The position numbers and the translations under genes were made by a program. Source: Oenococcus oeni DSM 20252 = AWRIB129 (GTDB lineage Bacteria > Bacillota > Bacilli > Lactobacillales > Lactobacillaceae). From it: 64,000 nucleotides of DNA. The stretch is from contig NZ_AQVA01000007.1 in assembly GCF_000372485.1 (NCBI RefSeq), positions 31,316-95,315 of the forward strand. Direction: 5' to 3'. The notes beneath the pieces are model-generated. The model was not told the origin of the DNA. It searched no databases and saw only the letters and a list, made by a program, of their open reading frames with translations. Of this stretch, positions 35,253 through 44,695 are shown piece by piece (positions within the stretch are counted from its first letter, which is position 1; each line of letters starts with the position of its first letter).

Positions 35253-36695
35253 ATGCCTGTATTATTGATGAGTGTACTTTCACTTTCGCGATTTCAATTT
35301 GCGATGACTACCTTATTTCATTTTCTTTATGTTCCGCTTTCGATCGGTACCAGCTTGGTCGTTGCGATTATGGAAACGACTTATGTTTTCACTAAAAAAG
35401 AAATTTATTTGAAAATGACTAAGTTCTGGAGCAAAGTCTTTCTACTAAGCTTTGCTGTGGGTGTTGTTACCGGAATTATTCAGGAGTTCCAATTTGGGAT
35501 GAACTGGTCCAATTATTCCCGTTTCATGGGAGATATTTTTGGGGCGCCTTTGGCAATAGAAGCTCTCTTGGCTTTCTTTTTGGAATCAGTCATGTTAGGT
35601 GTTTGGATGTTTACTTGGGACACTTTTAAACCTTCCATTCACGTTATTTTTATTTGGTTAACCTGGTTTGCTTCGGCATTATCAGCACTTTGGATTCTTG
35701 CAGCCAATGCTTTTATGCAGCATCCGGTTGGTTTTATGATCAACATCAAAACCGGTCGGGCACGGCTGACTAATTTTTGGTCTGTATTAGAAAACCCTCA
35801 ATTATGGCGAGAGTTTCCCCATGTCTTGTTTGGCGCTTTTACAACCGGGGCAATGGTTATCGCTGGAATGGCCGCTTTTGGTTTAATTTGGAAACAAAAT
35901 CATGAATTTCATATGAAGTCCTTGCGAATCGCCTTATTAGTTGCTTTGCTTTCTTCTGTAGCGACAATTGCTGCTGGAGATCTACAAACTCGCTATATTA
36001 TAAATGACCAGCCAATGAAATTCGCTGCAACAGAAGCAATCTACAAAGATACTTCCAGTCCGGCATCTTGGCGTTTGGTCGCTTTGGTCGACACAAAGGA
36101 TAAAAAAGTTACCGAATCAGTCGATGTTCCTTATTTGTTGTCGATTTTGTCCTACCATAAGCTTTCTGGCTCCGTTAAAGGTATGGATGAGATTAATAAG
36201 GAGCTTCATGCTAAATATGACAAAAAATTCGGCAAGGACATGAATTATTATGTTCCTGTTAAAACGCTCTTTTGGAGTTTTCGTGTCATGTCCGGTGGCG
36301 GGGTATTTATCGTTCTGATATGTTTGCTTGGTTTGTTTTTCAGTCGGCGCAAGAAAAATACCCTGTTGAAAAAGAAATGGCTGCTTTGGGGTTTAGGCTT
36401 TTCAACTTTTCTACCTTTTATAGTTAATAGTTGTGGTTGGTTAATTACGGAAATGGGCCGTTATCCATGGGTAGTTTATGGTTTGCAAACTGTTTCCGAT
36501 GCCGTTTCTCCAACTAGCACGGTAGCTGGATTGCTGTTCACGAATATTGTTTACTTTCTCTTGTTCAGTTTTATCGGCGTGTTCATGTTTTATTATTCTC
36601 GTCGCGTCCTTCAAGCTGGTCCCGATCAAGCGGATCAAAATAATGAAGATGATGTGTATTCTTCCAGTTCTTTAAAGAAGGGAGCTTATAACTAA
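35253..36695 (+). CDS. cydA: Cytochrome bd oxidase subunit I
   Basis: Protein of 480 aa, about nine membrane segments. Heme ligands are present: His23 (LFHFLYVPL), a His in FPHVLFGAF near 190 and the Met in FRVMSGG near 345. The proton-path acids lie in FGAPLAIEALLAFFLES (about 96-112). The Q-loop is short, as in Gram-positive enzymes. The motif usually reading GRQPW is GRYPW here. Strong GAGGAGG site. The stop shares a base with the cydB start (TAATG). Confidence 0.95.
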   Translation: MPVLLMSVLSLSRFQFAMTTLFHFLYVPLSIGTSLVVAIMETTYVFTKKEIYLKMTKFWSKVFLLSFAVGVVTGIIQEFQFGMNWSNYSRFMGDIFGAPLAIEALLAFFLESVMLGVWMFTWDTFKPSIHVIFIWLTWFASALSALWILAANAFMQHPVGFMINIKTGRARLTNFWSVLENPQLWREFPHVLFGAFTTGAMVIAGMAAFGLIWKQNHEFHMKSLRIALLVALLSSVATIAAGDLQTRYIINDQPMKFAATEAIYKDTSSPASWRLVALVDTKDKKVTESVDVPYLLSILSYHKLSGSVKGMDEINKELHAKYDKKFGKDMNYYVPVKTLFWSFRVMSGGGVFIVLICLLGLFFSRRKKNTLLKKKWLLWGLGFSTFLPFIVNSCGWLITEMGRYPWVVYGLQTVSDAVSPTSTVAGLLFTNIVYFLLFSFIGVFMFYYSRRVLQAGPDQADQNNEDDVYSSSSLKKGAYN

Positions 36696-37702
36696 TGTCC
36701 ATTTTTCAATTTTTATGGTTTATTGTTATTGCAATTCTATTTGCCGGTTTTTTGTTCTTTGAAGGTTTTGATTTCGGTGTCGGAATGGCAACACGTTTTT
36801 TGGCCAATAACGATCGTGAGCGTCAGACTGTTTTAGGAGCAATCGCTCCTCACTGGGATGGAAACGAAGTTTGGCTAATTACAGCCGGTGGAGCAATGTT
36901 CGCTTCTTTTCCGCTTTGGTACGCAAGTCTGTTTTCGGGATATTATATCCTGCTCTTTTTAACTTTGATTGCATTGATTTTTCGTGGAGTTTCATTTGAA
37001 TTTGTTACGCACGCCGAAAATTCTTTTCAACGTTCACTTTGGCTCTGGTCTAATTTTTTCGGTTCTTTGTTTTCACCTTTCTTTTTGGGGATGATGTTTA
37101 CCAGCCTTATTCAAGGTGTTCCGATGGATGCTCAAGGGAATGTTTGGGCAGGCTTTAATGTCGTTGTTAATATCTTTTCGGTTATTGGCGGTTTGGCAGT
37201 TACTTATCTTTCCTTAATACACGGTCTTCACTTTCTGAGTTTGAGAACGAAAAATAGTCTGCATAACCGTGCTATTAATATGGCTGATAAATTATACTGG
37301 CTGCTTTACCCGATTTTAATTTTGTTTGTTGTTTTTTCAATCTTCAAAACTGATTTTTATGAAAAACACTTCTTTAGTAGTTTATTAATTGTGTTGATTG
37401 TTGTTCTTCTTACTTTGTGGGGCCATTTATCAATCCACTTTAATCACAATGGAAGAGCTTTTTTTGCCAGCGGATTCAGTCTTGTACTTATTATTGCTTT
37501 TATTTTTAACGGGCTTTTTCCTCGGGTTATGATTTCAAATAATAGTAAGTATGATCTGCTGATTAAGACCGCTTCTGCTTCGAAACTTACTTTGGAAATC
37601 ATGACAGGTATTTTAGTAGTTCTTTTGCCAATTGTTTTGATCTATTTCTTCTGGAGCTACTGGGTCCAGCGGAATCGACGCAGCGATTCCTTAAGTGATT
37701 AA
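36695..37702 (+). CDS. cydB: Cytochrome bd oxidase subunit II
   Basis: Protein of 335 aa with eight to nine hydrophobic segments. The N-terminal EGFDFGVGMATRFLANND and the following ERQTVLGAIAPHWDGNEVWLI (in part) with GGAMFASFPLWYA are hallmarks of CydB. Coupled to cydA by TAATG. The cydCD exporter genes needed for oxidase assembly do not follow, unlike the cydABCD order common in lactic acid bacteria. Confidence 0.96.
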   Translation: MSIFQFLWFIVIAILFAGFLFFEGFDFGVGMATRFLANNDRERQTVLGAIAPHWDGNEVWLITAGGAMFASFPLWYASLFSGYYILLFLTLIALIFRGVSFEFVTHAENSFQRSLWLWSNFFGSLFSPFFLGMMFTSLIQGVPMDAQGNVWAGFNVVVNIFSVIGGLAVTYLSLIHGLHFLSLRTKNSLHNRAINMADKLYWLLYPILILFVVFSIFKTDFYEKHFFSSLLIVLIVVLLTLWGHLSIHFNHNGRAFFASGFSLVLIIAFIFNGLFPRVMISNNSKYDLLIKTASASKLTLEIMTGILVVLLPIVLIYFFWSYWVQRNRRSDSLSD

Positions 37703-37754
37703 TAATTGTTCGTTTTCGCTATTCTTTATGAATAGTTTTTTTGTAAAGGCAATC

Positions 37755-38762
37755 TTAAATGTTGTAGTTTTCCAGATTGAGTCTTAAGTTTGTCAACAAT
37801 GAATTTAATTGATCGGACTCCGGGCTGTCGATCAGAAATTCCAAAGACTTTTGTGCTTCGTTTAGGAAATGATCAATAATATCTTTACATCTTTTTAAAT
37901 AATCCGGATTCTCAATGAAGTAGTTTTCGATAATAAAAGGATTAGACTCGCCTTTACTAAGGATTTTTTGGAAACTTTTGTCCTTAAGCGCCAAAATAAT
38001 CGGAAAAGTGTAAATACCAGCCTTCAAATCTTCAAACTTCGGTTTTCCATTTTTAACTAAAGGATTCAGATCTTTTAAATCATCGAGCATTTGAAAAGCC
38101 ATCCCCAGGTTATAGCCAAAGTTAAAGGCGTTTTTAAATTCTAAATTATCCTCGTCGAATTGCTTGTTCTTTTTTCCAAGCCAAACGCCTGAGACAGCTG
38201 ATAAACTGAAAAGAGTGGCCGTTTTTCCTTTAATTGCTTGATAATATTCTGCAAGAGTCGTCTGTTTATGGAATTTAAGCGCATCTTGAATTAATTCCCC
38301 TGTCAACACTTTTTCCATCGCTGAGGAATGATAGGCGATAAATTCTTTTGAAGGAGCCAAAGACGTTAAAAGATAAAAATATTTGGTAAATAGGATATCG
38401 CCTAAATAGATCGTGTTTTTATTGCCGAAAAAATTTTGTAAAGTTGTTAAACCACGTCTTTTCTCGGCGTTATCGATAACATCGTCATGAACCAAAGTCG
38501 CCAAATGAAGCAATTCGATTGCTGCTGCGCATTGGTCGATTGAAAAAATTGTCTCTTGATCATAATTCTTTTGATTAACAGTTAAAGTGTATCTGCCAAA
38601 AAGAATCGTAATTAAAGCTCTGATCATTTTTCCATTGTTTTGAATTAGGACTTCAGTCTTTTCTCGATATGGTTCTACGTTAAAATGTTGTTGTGCGAGA
38701 ATTTCTTTGACTTTTTCAATATCCTGCTTGTAAGAATAAGTTTCCCCAAAAAATTCAGTCAT
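37755..38762 (-). CDS. Polyprenyl diphosphate synthase
   Basis: Protein of 335 aa, trans-prenyltransferase making a long isoprenoid tail. The first Asp-rich motif is HDDVIDNAEKRRG (about 92-104) and the second is MLDDLKDL (about 222-229). Family resemblance is to the long-chain HepT/IspB type that supplies menaquinone side chains. It is transcribed towards cydB and away from the MenA-like gene, which would use its product. Confidence 0.9.
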   Translation of the reverse strand: MTEFFGETYSYKQDIEKVKEILAQQHFNVEPYREKTEVLIQNNGKMIRALITILFGRYTLTVNQKNYDQETIFSIDQCAAAIELLHLATLVHDDVIDNAEKRRGLTTLQNFFGNKNTIYLGDILFTKYFYLLTSLAPSKEFIAYHSSAMEKVLTGELIQDALKFHKQTTLAEYYQAIKGKTATLFSLSAVSGVWLGKKNKQFDEDNLEFKNAFNFGYNLGMAFQMLDDLKDLNPLVKNGKPKFEDLKAGIYTFPIILALKDKSFQKILSKGESNPFIIENYFIENPDYLKRCKDIIDHFLNEAQKSLEFLIDSPESDQLNSLLTNLRLNLENYNI

Positions 38763-38880
38763 ATCCCTTCCTTTTCAATTATTAATATCTCATAGTTGGC
38801 AAAGATATGCGTTGTCAAACCAATTTTTTATCAGGGTAATCATTAGGCTTCTAATTTAACACCATTAAAGGAATTTAGAA

Positions 38881-39795
38881 ATGAATTTAAAAATATTTTT
38901 AGAGTTAGTTGAAATTAAAGCTAAAACAGCAAGTATTTTTCCCTTTTTATTGGCCGCTCTATATTCTTATTATCGCTTTGGTTATTTAAATTTTACCAAT
39001 ATGTTAATTTTCTTTGTTGCAATGCTCTTATTCAACATGGCTGTTGACGCAAACGATAATTATCAGGATTATAAAAGAGCCAAGCGAAATAAAACGAATG
39101 ATTTTATTTCAAAGACAAATGTGATTGGTGTCAATCATTTAAATATCCACATGATTGGCTGGCTGGTTTTTGCTTTGATTTTTGTCAGTGCGCTTTTGGG
39201 AATATGGCTGACAATCAGGACCAACTGGATAATTCTTGTTATGGGTCTGTTCTGTTTTGCGGTTGGTTATTTATATGCCGGTGGACCTTGGCCACTGTCT
39301 TCTTTGCCAATAGCGGAGTTTTTCGCTGGATTTACGATGGGTTATATGATTTTTTTGATCAATGTTTTCTTGAATCTTTATTCCAAGATGACCTTTAATT
39401 GGTCAATCGCAATCGAAGCGCTTTTGCCAGCTGGCCTGATATCCTTTGCCATTTCAGCCTTGTTATTAGCTAATAATATTTGTGATGAGGAAGAGGACAA
39501 AACTTTGAAACGTCATACTATCGTCTATTATCTTGGCCGTTCGAAGTCATTGATTTTATACGACAGTTTTTATGTGATTGGTTTCCTTTTGCTCTTGTTT
39601 TCAGTTATTTTAAAGCTTCAGCCGATTGCCAGCTTATTGACTTTCGCGATTGTTCCCCTGATTTGGCATAATCTAGTTATTTTCCATAAAAAGCAGGTTA
39701 AAAAAGAAACTTTTATTTTGTCAATTAAGAATTTGCTTTTTATTTCGGTTGCTCAGACTTTAACGGTTGCAATTGGTGTCTTTCTTCATTTTTGA
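38881..39795 (+). CDS. menA: UbiA family prenyltransferase, MenA-like
   Basis: Protein of 304 aa with about nine membrane segments and both Asp-rich motifs: VDANDNYQDYKRAKRNKTND (about 57-76) and NNICDEEEDKTLKRH (about 200-214). MenA joins 1,4-dihydroxy-2-naphthoate to a polyprenyl tail. No other men genes are seen in this window; many lactic acid bacteria take up DHNA or quinone from outside. Divergent from the polyprenyl synthase, near cydAB. Confidence 0.87.
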   Translation: MNLKIFLELVEIKAKTASIFPFLLAALYSYYRFGYLNFTNMLIFFVAMLLFNMAVDANDNYQDYKRAKRNKTNDFISKTNVIGVNHLNIHMIGWLVFALIFVSALLGIWLTIRTNWIILVMGLFCFAVGYLYAGGPWPLSSLPIAEFFAGFTMGYMIFLINVFLNLYSKMTFNWSIAIEALLPAGLISFAISALLLANNICDEEEDKTLKRHTIVYYLGRSKSLILYDSFYVIGFLLLLFSVILKLQPIASLLTFAIVPLIWHNLVIFHKKQVKKETFILSIKNLLFISVAQTLTVAIGVFLHF

Positions 39796-39832
39796 TTGAG
39801 TTTTCTTTTTTTAAACAAATAAGTTTCTCATA

Positions 39833-39862
39833 AAAACCCGTTGCTTATGGGCAACGGGTTTT
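39833..39862. terminator. Bidirectional terminator after the MenA-like gene
   Basis: 12-bp stem AAAACCCGTTGC / GCAACGGGTTTT with a 6-nt loop, T-rich on the plus side; also suited to the convergent GH30 gene. Confidence 0.85.
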
Positions 39863-39919
39863 ATTATAAAAGACTTTGAATAAAATAAATTTTCCTTCGA
39901 CTGATTAAATACAATTTAC

Positions 39920-41257
39920 TCAATCAATGCAGAAACTGTTAAAGGAGTGTGGCGATAATGTTGCTTTTATGCTTTTAGCAGGATTATTCGGGTCGACAAA
40001 GGTAAAAGGCAGTTCGCGTTCCAATGCATTTTGAACCACTACTACAATTTGATCATCGGGATTCCTAAATGCTATCCCCATTGAGTTAAAGTGGCCAGTG
40101 CTTTCAAGTACGCGAGCACCGGGTTTAACATAGTGAGAATAATGCCGCATTACGTAATATTCAGGATTTCGAGTTACCTTGTTGTTGTCCTTGGAATCGA
40201 TGGAAAATAAGGAATTTTGCTGCCATCCCCAGGTACTGATCGAGTCAGCCAGAATAATATTCCAGTAAGTGTAGGCAGTTGCTCCGGCCGTAAAATAATG
40301 ATTGAATAGACGAAAAATGTATTCGGCGTATTCCCAACTGTTTTCACCAAAACCACATTCGGACTCAGTCTGAATCAGTTCGATTTCCGGCCATGATTCA
40401 TGCGTTCTCTCAATGGCGTGTTGGCCAGCCCATTGATAACCAACTCCTTTGATGCAGTTACGGGCTTTATTGTCAAATAAAATATTGTCGACATAGCGAT
40501 TATAGTTATCCAGCTTAATTCCTGTAGCGCTAAAAGACATATCTTCCGGACCATTCAGTGTCCCAAGGAAAATCTCCGTATCTAGATTTTCTTTTTTAAA
40601 TGTTGGTCCCAGATAATCGCGAATGAAAATTCGCAAGTCTTCACTATTCCACAAGCAGGAAGGAAATTTTTGGTCGGCAAATACCTCGTTTTGTGGGCAT
40701 ATTCGTTTTATATGAATTCCTTGTTTTTCGTAGGACTCTATATATTTAACGAAGTAATTTGCATATGCCTGCAAATTCTCCGGAGTCATAACTATTCGAC
40801 CGGAATTGTATACTTTGGGGTATTTCATCCATGTTGGCGGACTCTGAGGGCTGGCAAATAGTTCTAAATCAGGTTGATATTTTTGCGCATTTTTAATATA
40901 GGGAATTAGTGTTTCTTTATCATGATCAATCGAGAAGTTTTTAAGATCATAGTCGCCATCAGTTTCATCGTAACTGTACCAAGTTTCCGCGAAATCGTTT
41001 GCACCAATCGGAGTTCGATTAAAAGAGAGATTTAGTTCATCCGGTGAGAAAAGATCTCGATATATTTCCTCTTGTTTCTTCTTGTCGAGTTGCTTGAGCG
41101 GCAGATATCCCAGTTCATTAAAACAACCGCCGAATCCACGCAACTTTTGTAACTCTTTACCGGTCAATTGCAGATCAGATGATTTTGAGGTTTCAACTTG
41201 TTCGGGTGATTTAATTTTTAAATATTCGCTTGGAGTACTTTCAATCCATCTTGTCAT
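39920..41257 (-). CDS. Glycoside hydrolase family 30 protein
   Basis: Protein of 445 aa. GFGGCFNELGYLPL near 40 and SPPTWMKYP near 140 are GH30 (glucosylceramidase-like) patterns. The likely acid/base Glu lies in CPQNEV (about 190) and the nucleophile Glu in QTESECG (about 296). No signal peptide, so it should act in the cytoplasm on imported beta-glycosides such as xylosides, glucosides or fucosides. Strong AAGGAGG site. Third gene of the GH42-MFS-GH30 group. Confidence 0.88.
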   Translation of the reverse strand: MTRWIESTPSEYLKIKSPEQVETSKSSDLQLTGKELQKLRGFGGCFNELGYLPLKQLDKKKQEEIYRDLFSPDELNLSFNRTPIGANDFAETWYSYDETDGDYDLKNFSIDHDKETLIPYIKNAQKYQPDLELFASPQSPPTWMKYPKVYNSGRIVMTPENLQAYANYFVKYIESYEKQGIHIKRICPQNEVFADQKFPSCLWNSEDLRIFIRDYLGPTFKKENLDTEIFLGTLNGPEDMSFSATGIKLDNYNRYVDNILFDNKARNCIKGVGYQWAGQHAIERTHESWPEIELIQTESECGFGENSWEYAEYIFRLFNHYFTAGATAYTYWNIILADSISTWGWQQNSLFSIDSKDNNKVTRNPEYYVMRHYSHYVKPGARVLESTGHFNSMGIAFRNPDDQIVVVVQNALERELPFTFVDPNNPAKSIKATLSPHSFNSFCID

Positions 41258-41315
41258 GTTACCTCCTTAAAAAAGCAATCATTAAAGAATTCGGCTCTGA
41301 AGAATTATCAAAATT

Positions 41316-42564
41316 TTATTTGGTTGAGCGAATGAGCTGAATAAAGATGCAGGCAACAATGGCAAACGCAATTGCGGTTGGGAAGACCAGATTATATCCG
41401 CCGGCTATAACAAGGACGCTGGTCACGATTGGTCCAACCATCTGGCCAAGGGTAGTGGCGATGTTTAAAATTCCAAGATCTTTACCGGCTTCTTCTTTAG
41501 ACGGCAGAACATCGACGTTTAGCGCCTGATCGACTGCGCCGTAAACAGCGTAACCAAGACCGGCAAAACCGAACAAACAGCATCATTGAAGAAGCAGATT
41601 TCATAATCCAGGGAAGGAAGTAACCGACCGCAAGCAGGATTGAAGCGACAATTACAGGAAGTTTACGACGGCCAATCCAATCAGAAATTGCCCCGGAACC
41701 GATTGAACCGATTAAACCAACAATCATTGTAATTACAGACATGACCGAAATTGTCGCCGCAGCCGCTTCTTTGCCCTGTCCAATATAGTTTTCCAAAATA
41801 TATAGCTGATAATTAAGAATCATATAATAACTAAAAAGCAGAAGACTGCGGCCAACGAAAGCCAGCCAGAAGTCCCGAGCACCCTTAACCGGCGGACGGA
41901 AGGAGGCCAGAATATCTCCGAAGCCCTTTTTAACCGGCGGCATATCTTTGGATGATTTTTCTTTTGGCCAAACAATAACCGTAAAGATCCCAGCAACACC
42001 CATTAGGACACCGGCAGTGATAAACCCGGGAATTTGAATACTGATAAAGCGGGCACCGATCAAAGTACCAAGAGAAGCACCAACAGTTGTTCCGGCCGAC
42101 ATGAAGGCTGACATAGTTCCCCGCATGTCATTTGGTATACGGTCGGATAAAGTAGCAATCACTGGAGCGATCATCGTGTTTAGACCAAACATACAAATAC
42201 AGTAACTGATACCGATTGCCCATGAATTATTCAAAACACCCATTAGCAGCAAAGAGATGCCGCCAACAACTCCGCCGCCAACAATCCACGGCGTACGGCG
42301 GCCAAAGACGGAACGGGTTCGATCGGAAAAGTTTCCGAACATAAGATTGGCTATCAGCGATGCTGCGGCGGTTACAGCATTAAGAATACCGAAAAGCGCA
42401 GTTGCTGCAGTCGCTCCCATCAGATTCGTTAAATGTTGCGGCAGCAGAACAGCCGCAACAATTTCAAGTCCGCTCATCCATAAAAGTGCGAAAATAAAGA
42501 AACTAATTGAGAAACGGATACGACTTGTTTTACTGATTTTGATTTCGATGTTATTCATTTTCAA
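41316..42564 (-). pseudogene. MFS sugar transporter, frameshifted in the last third
   Basis: The first frame (42564 to about 41578) gives MKMNNIEIKISKTSRIRFSI and ten or so membrane segments with the MFS loop NFSDRTRSVFGRRTPW, then goes out of frame after SASSMMLF. The second frame continues FGFAGLGYAVYGAVDQALNV to a normal end. Removing one T from the T3 at 41575-41577 (minus-strand sense) restores a 415-aa protein. It would import the sugar for the flanking hydrolases. Overlaps GH42 by ATGA. Confidence 0.82.
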
Positions 42565-44576
42565 ACCTCTTTTTCCTTGTTCTTAAAAATTTTTACACCC
42601 CAAGGAGGAATGCTTTCAAAATTTTTTCCAACTTGATTTGTGAAAATGTCGACTTTACTAATTTGCGAAGGCAAAATTTGTTTTTTGTCGGAATAATTTA
42701 AATAAAAAGTTAGATTTTCATTTTTTATATTTTTTGCCGTTTTCACAACAATTGGGTACTTTGGCGAATTTTTATTTGTAAGATGCAGCTGCTCGGCTTG
42801 ATCCTTTATTAAATCGTTGATGACGTTTTCGGATGGTAAGCAGCCGATATAGACAACTTGGCCTTTGCCGTAGTTATTTTCGGTGATGGCCGCATATTTT
42901 TTCCAAACAGGATGATCGTAATTAGCCAAGGTTTTTGCAGAATCAGGAATAAGCAGTTCCATCCAATCGTCGAGATGTAAGTTGTCATCACTGGAGATTG
43001 GTCCCTCAAGCGATGGTTTTAATTTGGCATCCAGATCGTCTGGAGTAACAAACAATTCGTAATGGACTCCGGCTGTTTTTTCGATAATTGCCGGTTGAAT
43101 CGATGTCCGGACCTTAACATGTTCGTCGGTAAAACCGGATTTGAACATATAAATAACGTGTCCGCCATTTTCGACATAATCGTTTAACTTTTCCAAAACC
43201 TTATCGCTGACGCTATACAGAGATGGAACGACAATTAATTTATAATCGCTTGGTTTAATATGATTTTCGTCACTGATATCTGTTCTGATATTTAATTTAT
43301 AAAACGGATCATACAAACGACGAAAAATATCGTTGTAGTTTTTGTTTTCGGAAAATGGAAACCAATTAATTGCAGTTAGTGATTGATTGGAAACCAAGAT
43401 ACAAACATCTGCATGGATGTTTAAATTAACAAGCGAGGAAGAAATATTTTCAAGTTCGCTACCGGTTTTTTGGATTTCTTCATAAATCGGATTGGATTGG
43501 GAATCATGGCTCAGGATTCCTTTCCAGTAAGTTTCAAAGGAATTGTGAGTTGAGTGCCAATGCCAGTATTCGATCATGTTTGCACCGGAAGCAATATGGC
43601 TATAGGCTGATAGACGTAACTGGCCGGGGTAAGGTACCCTGTCTTTAAAAGCTTGAGCTTGAGTTTCTAAAACGAGATAACTTTTGTGCTTAATACTTCT
43701 GATTAAATCTCCGGCAAAGGATATCTCTGTACCTGTAAGTTTTGATTGCGATGGATGATAAATATCCGTTCCGACGAAGTCGAGTGTTTCCGCTGCATCG
43801 AAATGATTCACATCCGGTTGAATTCCATATGAGTAATCACGCCATTCAAAATCAAAATTATGTGTTACGAACTGCTTGCTTTTCTTATATTCGTTAACGA
43901 TATTTACTTGCCACTTAAGATAATCAGTCACAAGTTGCCTCTGATATTTAGCAAATTCCGTTCCCAATGATCCATTAATGGTCCCGTCCATAGATGGGAA
44001 ATCTTCCCAGCTATTTATACGGTTGCTCCAATAATCGAGACCAAATTCACGGTTGAATTTTTCTATATCGTTGTTGAATTCTTTTTTAATATATTTAACA
44101 AACCCTGCCTGAACATTTGAGCTCGATGTACCATAAGACTTTGTTTCATTATCAACTTGGTAGCCGATAATTGCTGGGTGTTCATTAATATGCTCCAGCA
44201 TTTTTCGAATAATTCGTTCTCCATAAAAAAGATAGGCGGGACTCGTAATATCCATTATTTGTCTGGCACCATACGGAAGACGTTCTTCTTTTTGTTGAAC
44301 CATAATTTCAGGATGTTCCCGAGCCAACCAAGTCGGGATAGCGTATGTTGGAGTACCAACAATGACGCTTATACCTGCTTTGCCCATAGCGTCGAGGACT
44401 TTATCCAGTGGTGAAAAATCAAATACTCCGGACTGTTTTTCATAAGTACCCCAGGTGCTCTCGCCAATCCGAACAATATTTAAATGTGCTTTTTTCATCA
44501 TTTCGATGTCTTTAGCTAATCTATCAGTTGGCAAATACTCATAATAGTAAGCAGTTCCGTATAAAATCTTATCCAT
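42561..44576 (-). CDS. Beta-galactosidase, glycoside hydrolase family 42
   Basis: Protein of 671 aa. The barrel domain opens with YGTAYYYEYLP and NIVRIGESTWGTYE; the acid/base Glu lies in QVDNETKSYGTSS (about 142) and the nucleophile Glu in SYLVLETQAQ (about 303). The trimerisation domain follows (VVPSLYSVSDKVLEKLNDYVENGG). No signal peptide, so it splits imported beta-galactosides. AAAGGAG site. First gene of the operon, divergent from an AraC regulator. Confidence 0.92.
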   Translation of the reverse strand: MDKILYGTAYYYEYLPTDRLAKDIEMMKKAHLNIVRIGESTWGTYEKQSGVFDFSPLDKVLDAMGKAGISVIVGTPTYAIPTWLAREHPEIMVQQKEERLPYGARQIMDITSPAYLFYGERIIRKMLEHINEHPAIIGYQVDNETKSYGTSSSNVQAGFVKYIKKEFNNDIEKFNREFGLDYWSNRINSWEDFPSMDGTINGSLGTEFAKYQRQLVTDYLKWQVNIVNEYKKSKQFVTHNFDFEWRDYSYGIQPDVNHFDAAETLDFVGTDIYHPSQSKLTGTEISFAGDLIRSIKHKSYLVLETQAQAFKDRVPYPGQLRLSAYSHIASGANMIEYWHWHSTHNSFETYWKGILSHDSQSNPIYEEIQKTGSELENISSSLVNLNIHADVCILVSNQSLTAINWFPFSENKNYNDIFRRLYDPFYKLNIRTDISDENHIKPSDYKLIVVPSLYSVSDKVLEKLNDYVENGGHVIYMFKSGFTDEHVKVRTSIQPAIIEKTAGVHYELFVTPDDLDAKLKPSLEGPISSDDNLHLDDWMELLIPDSAKTLANYDHPVWKKYAAITENNYGKGQVVYIGCLPSENVINDLIKDQAEQLHLTNKNSPKYPIVVKTAKNIKNENLTFYLNYSDKKQILPSQISKVDIFTNQVGKNFESIPPWGVKIFKNKEKEV

Positions 44577-44596
44577 ATCACTCCTTTGTCTTGTTT

Positions 44597-44612
44597 TAGT
44601 AAGCGCTTACTA
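44597..44612. promoter_or_regulatory. cre-like palindrome between GH42 and the AraC gene
   Basis: TAGTAAGCGCTTACTA, a perfect 16-bp palindrome with the CcpA/LacI-type core AAGCGCTT. It overlaps a TATAGT-like -10 for the GH42 operon, so binding would block it. The outer bases (AGT...ACT) differ from the usual TG...CA, so a LacI/AraC-type owner is also possible. Confidence 0.6.
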
Positions 44613-44695
44613 CTATAATTTTAAATTAGAAATATTTTTTATAAATGCCATAATATTTGGCAAAAGGACCCTAATCGAACTTTAAAGGGGAAAAA

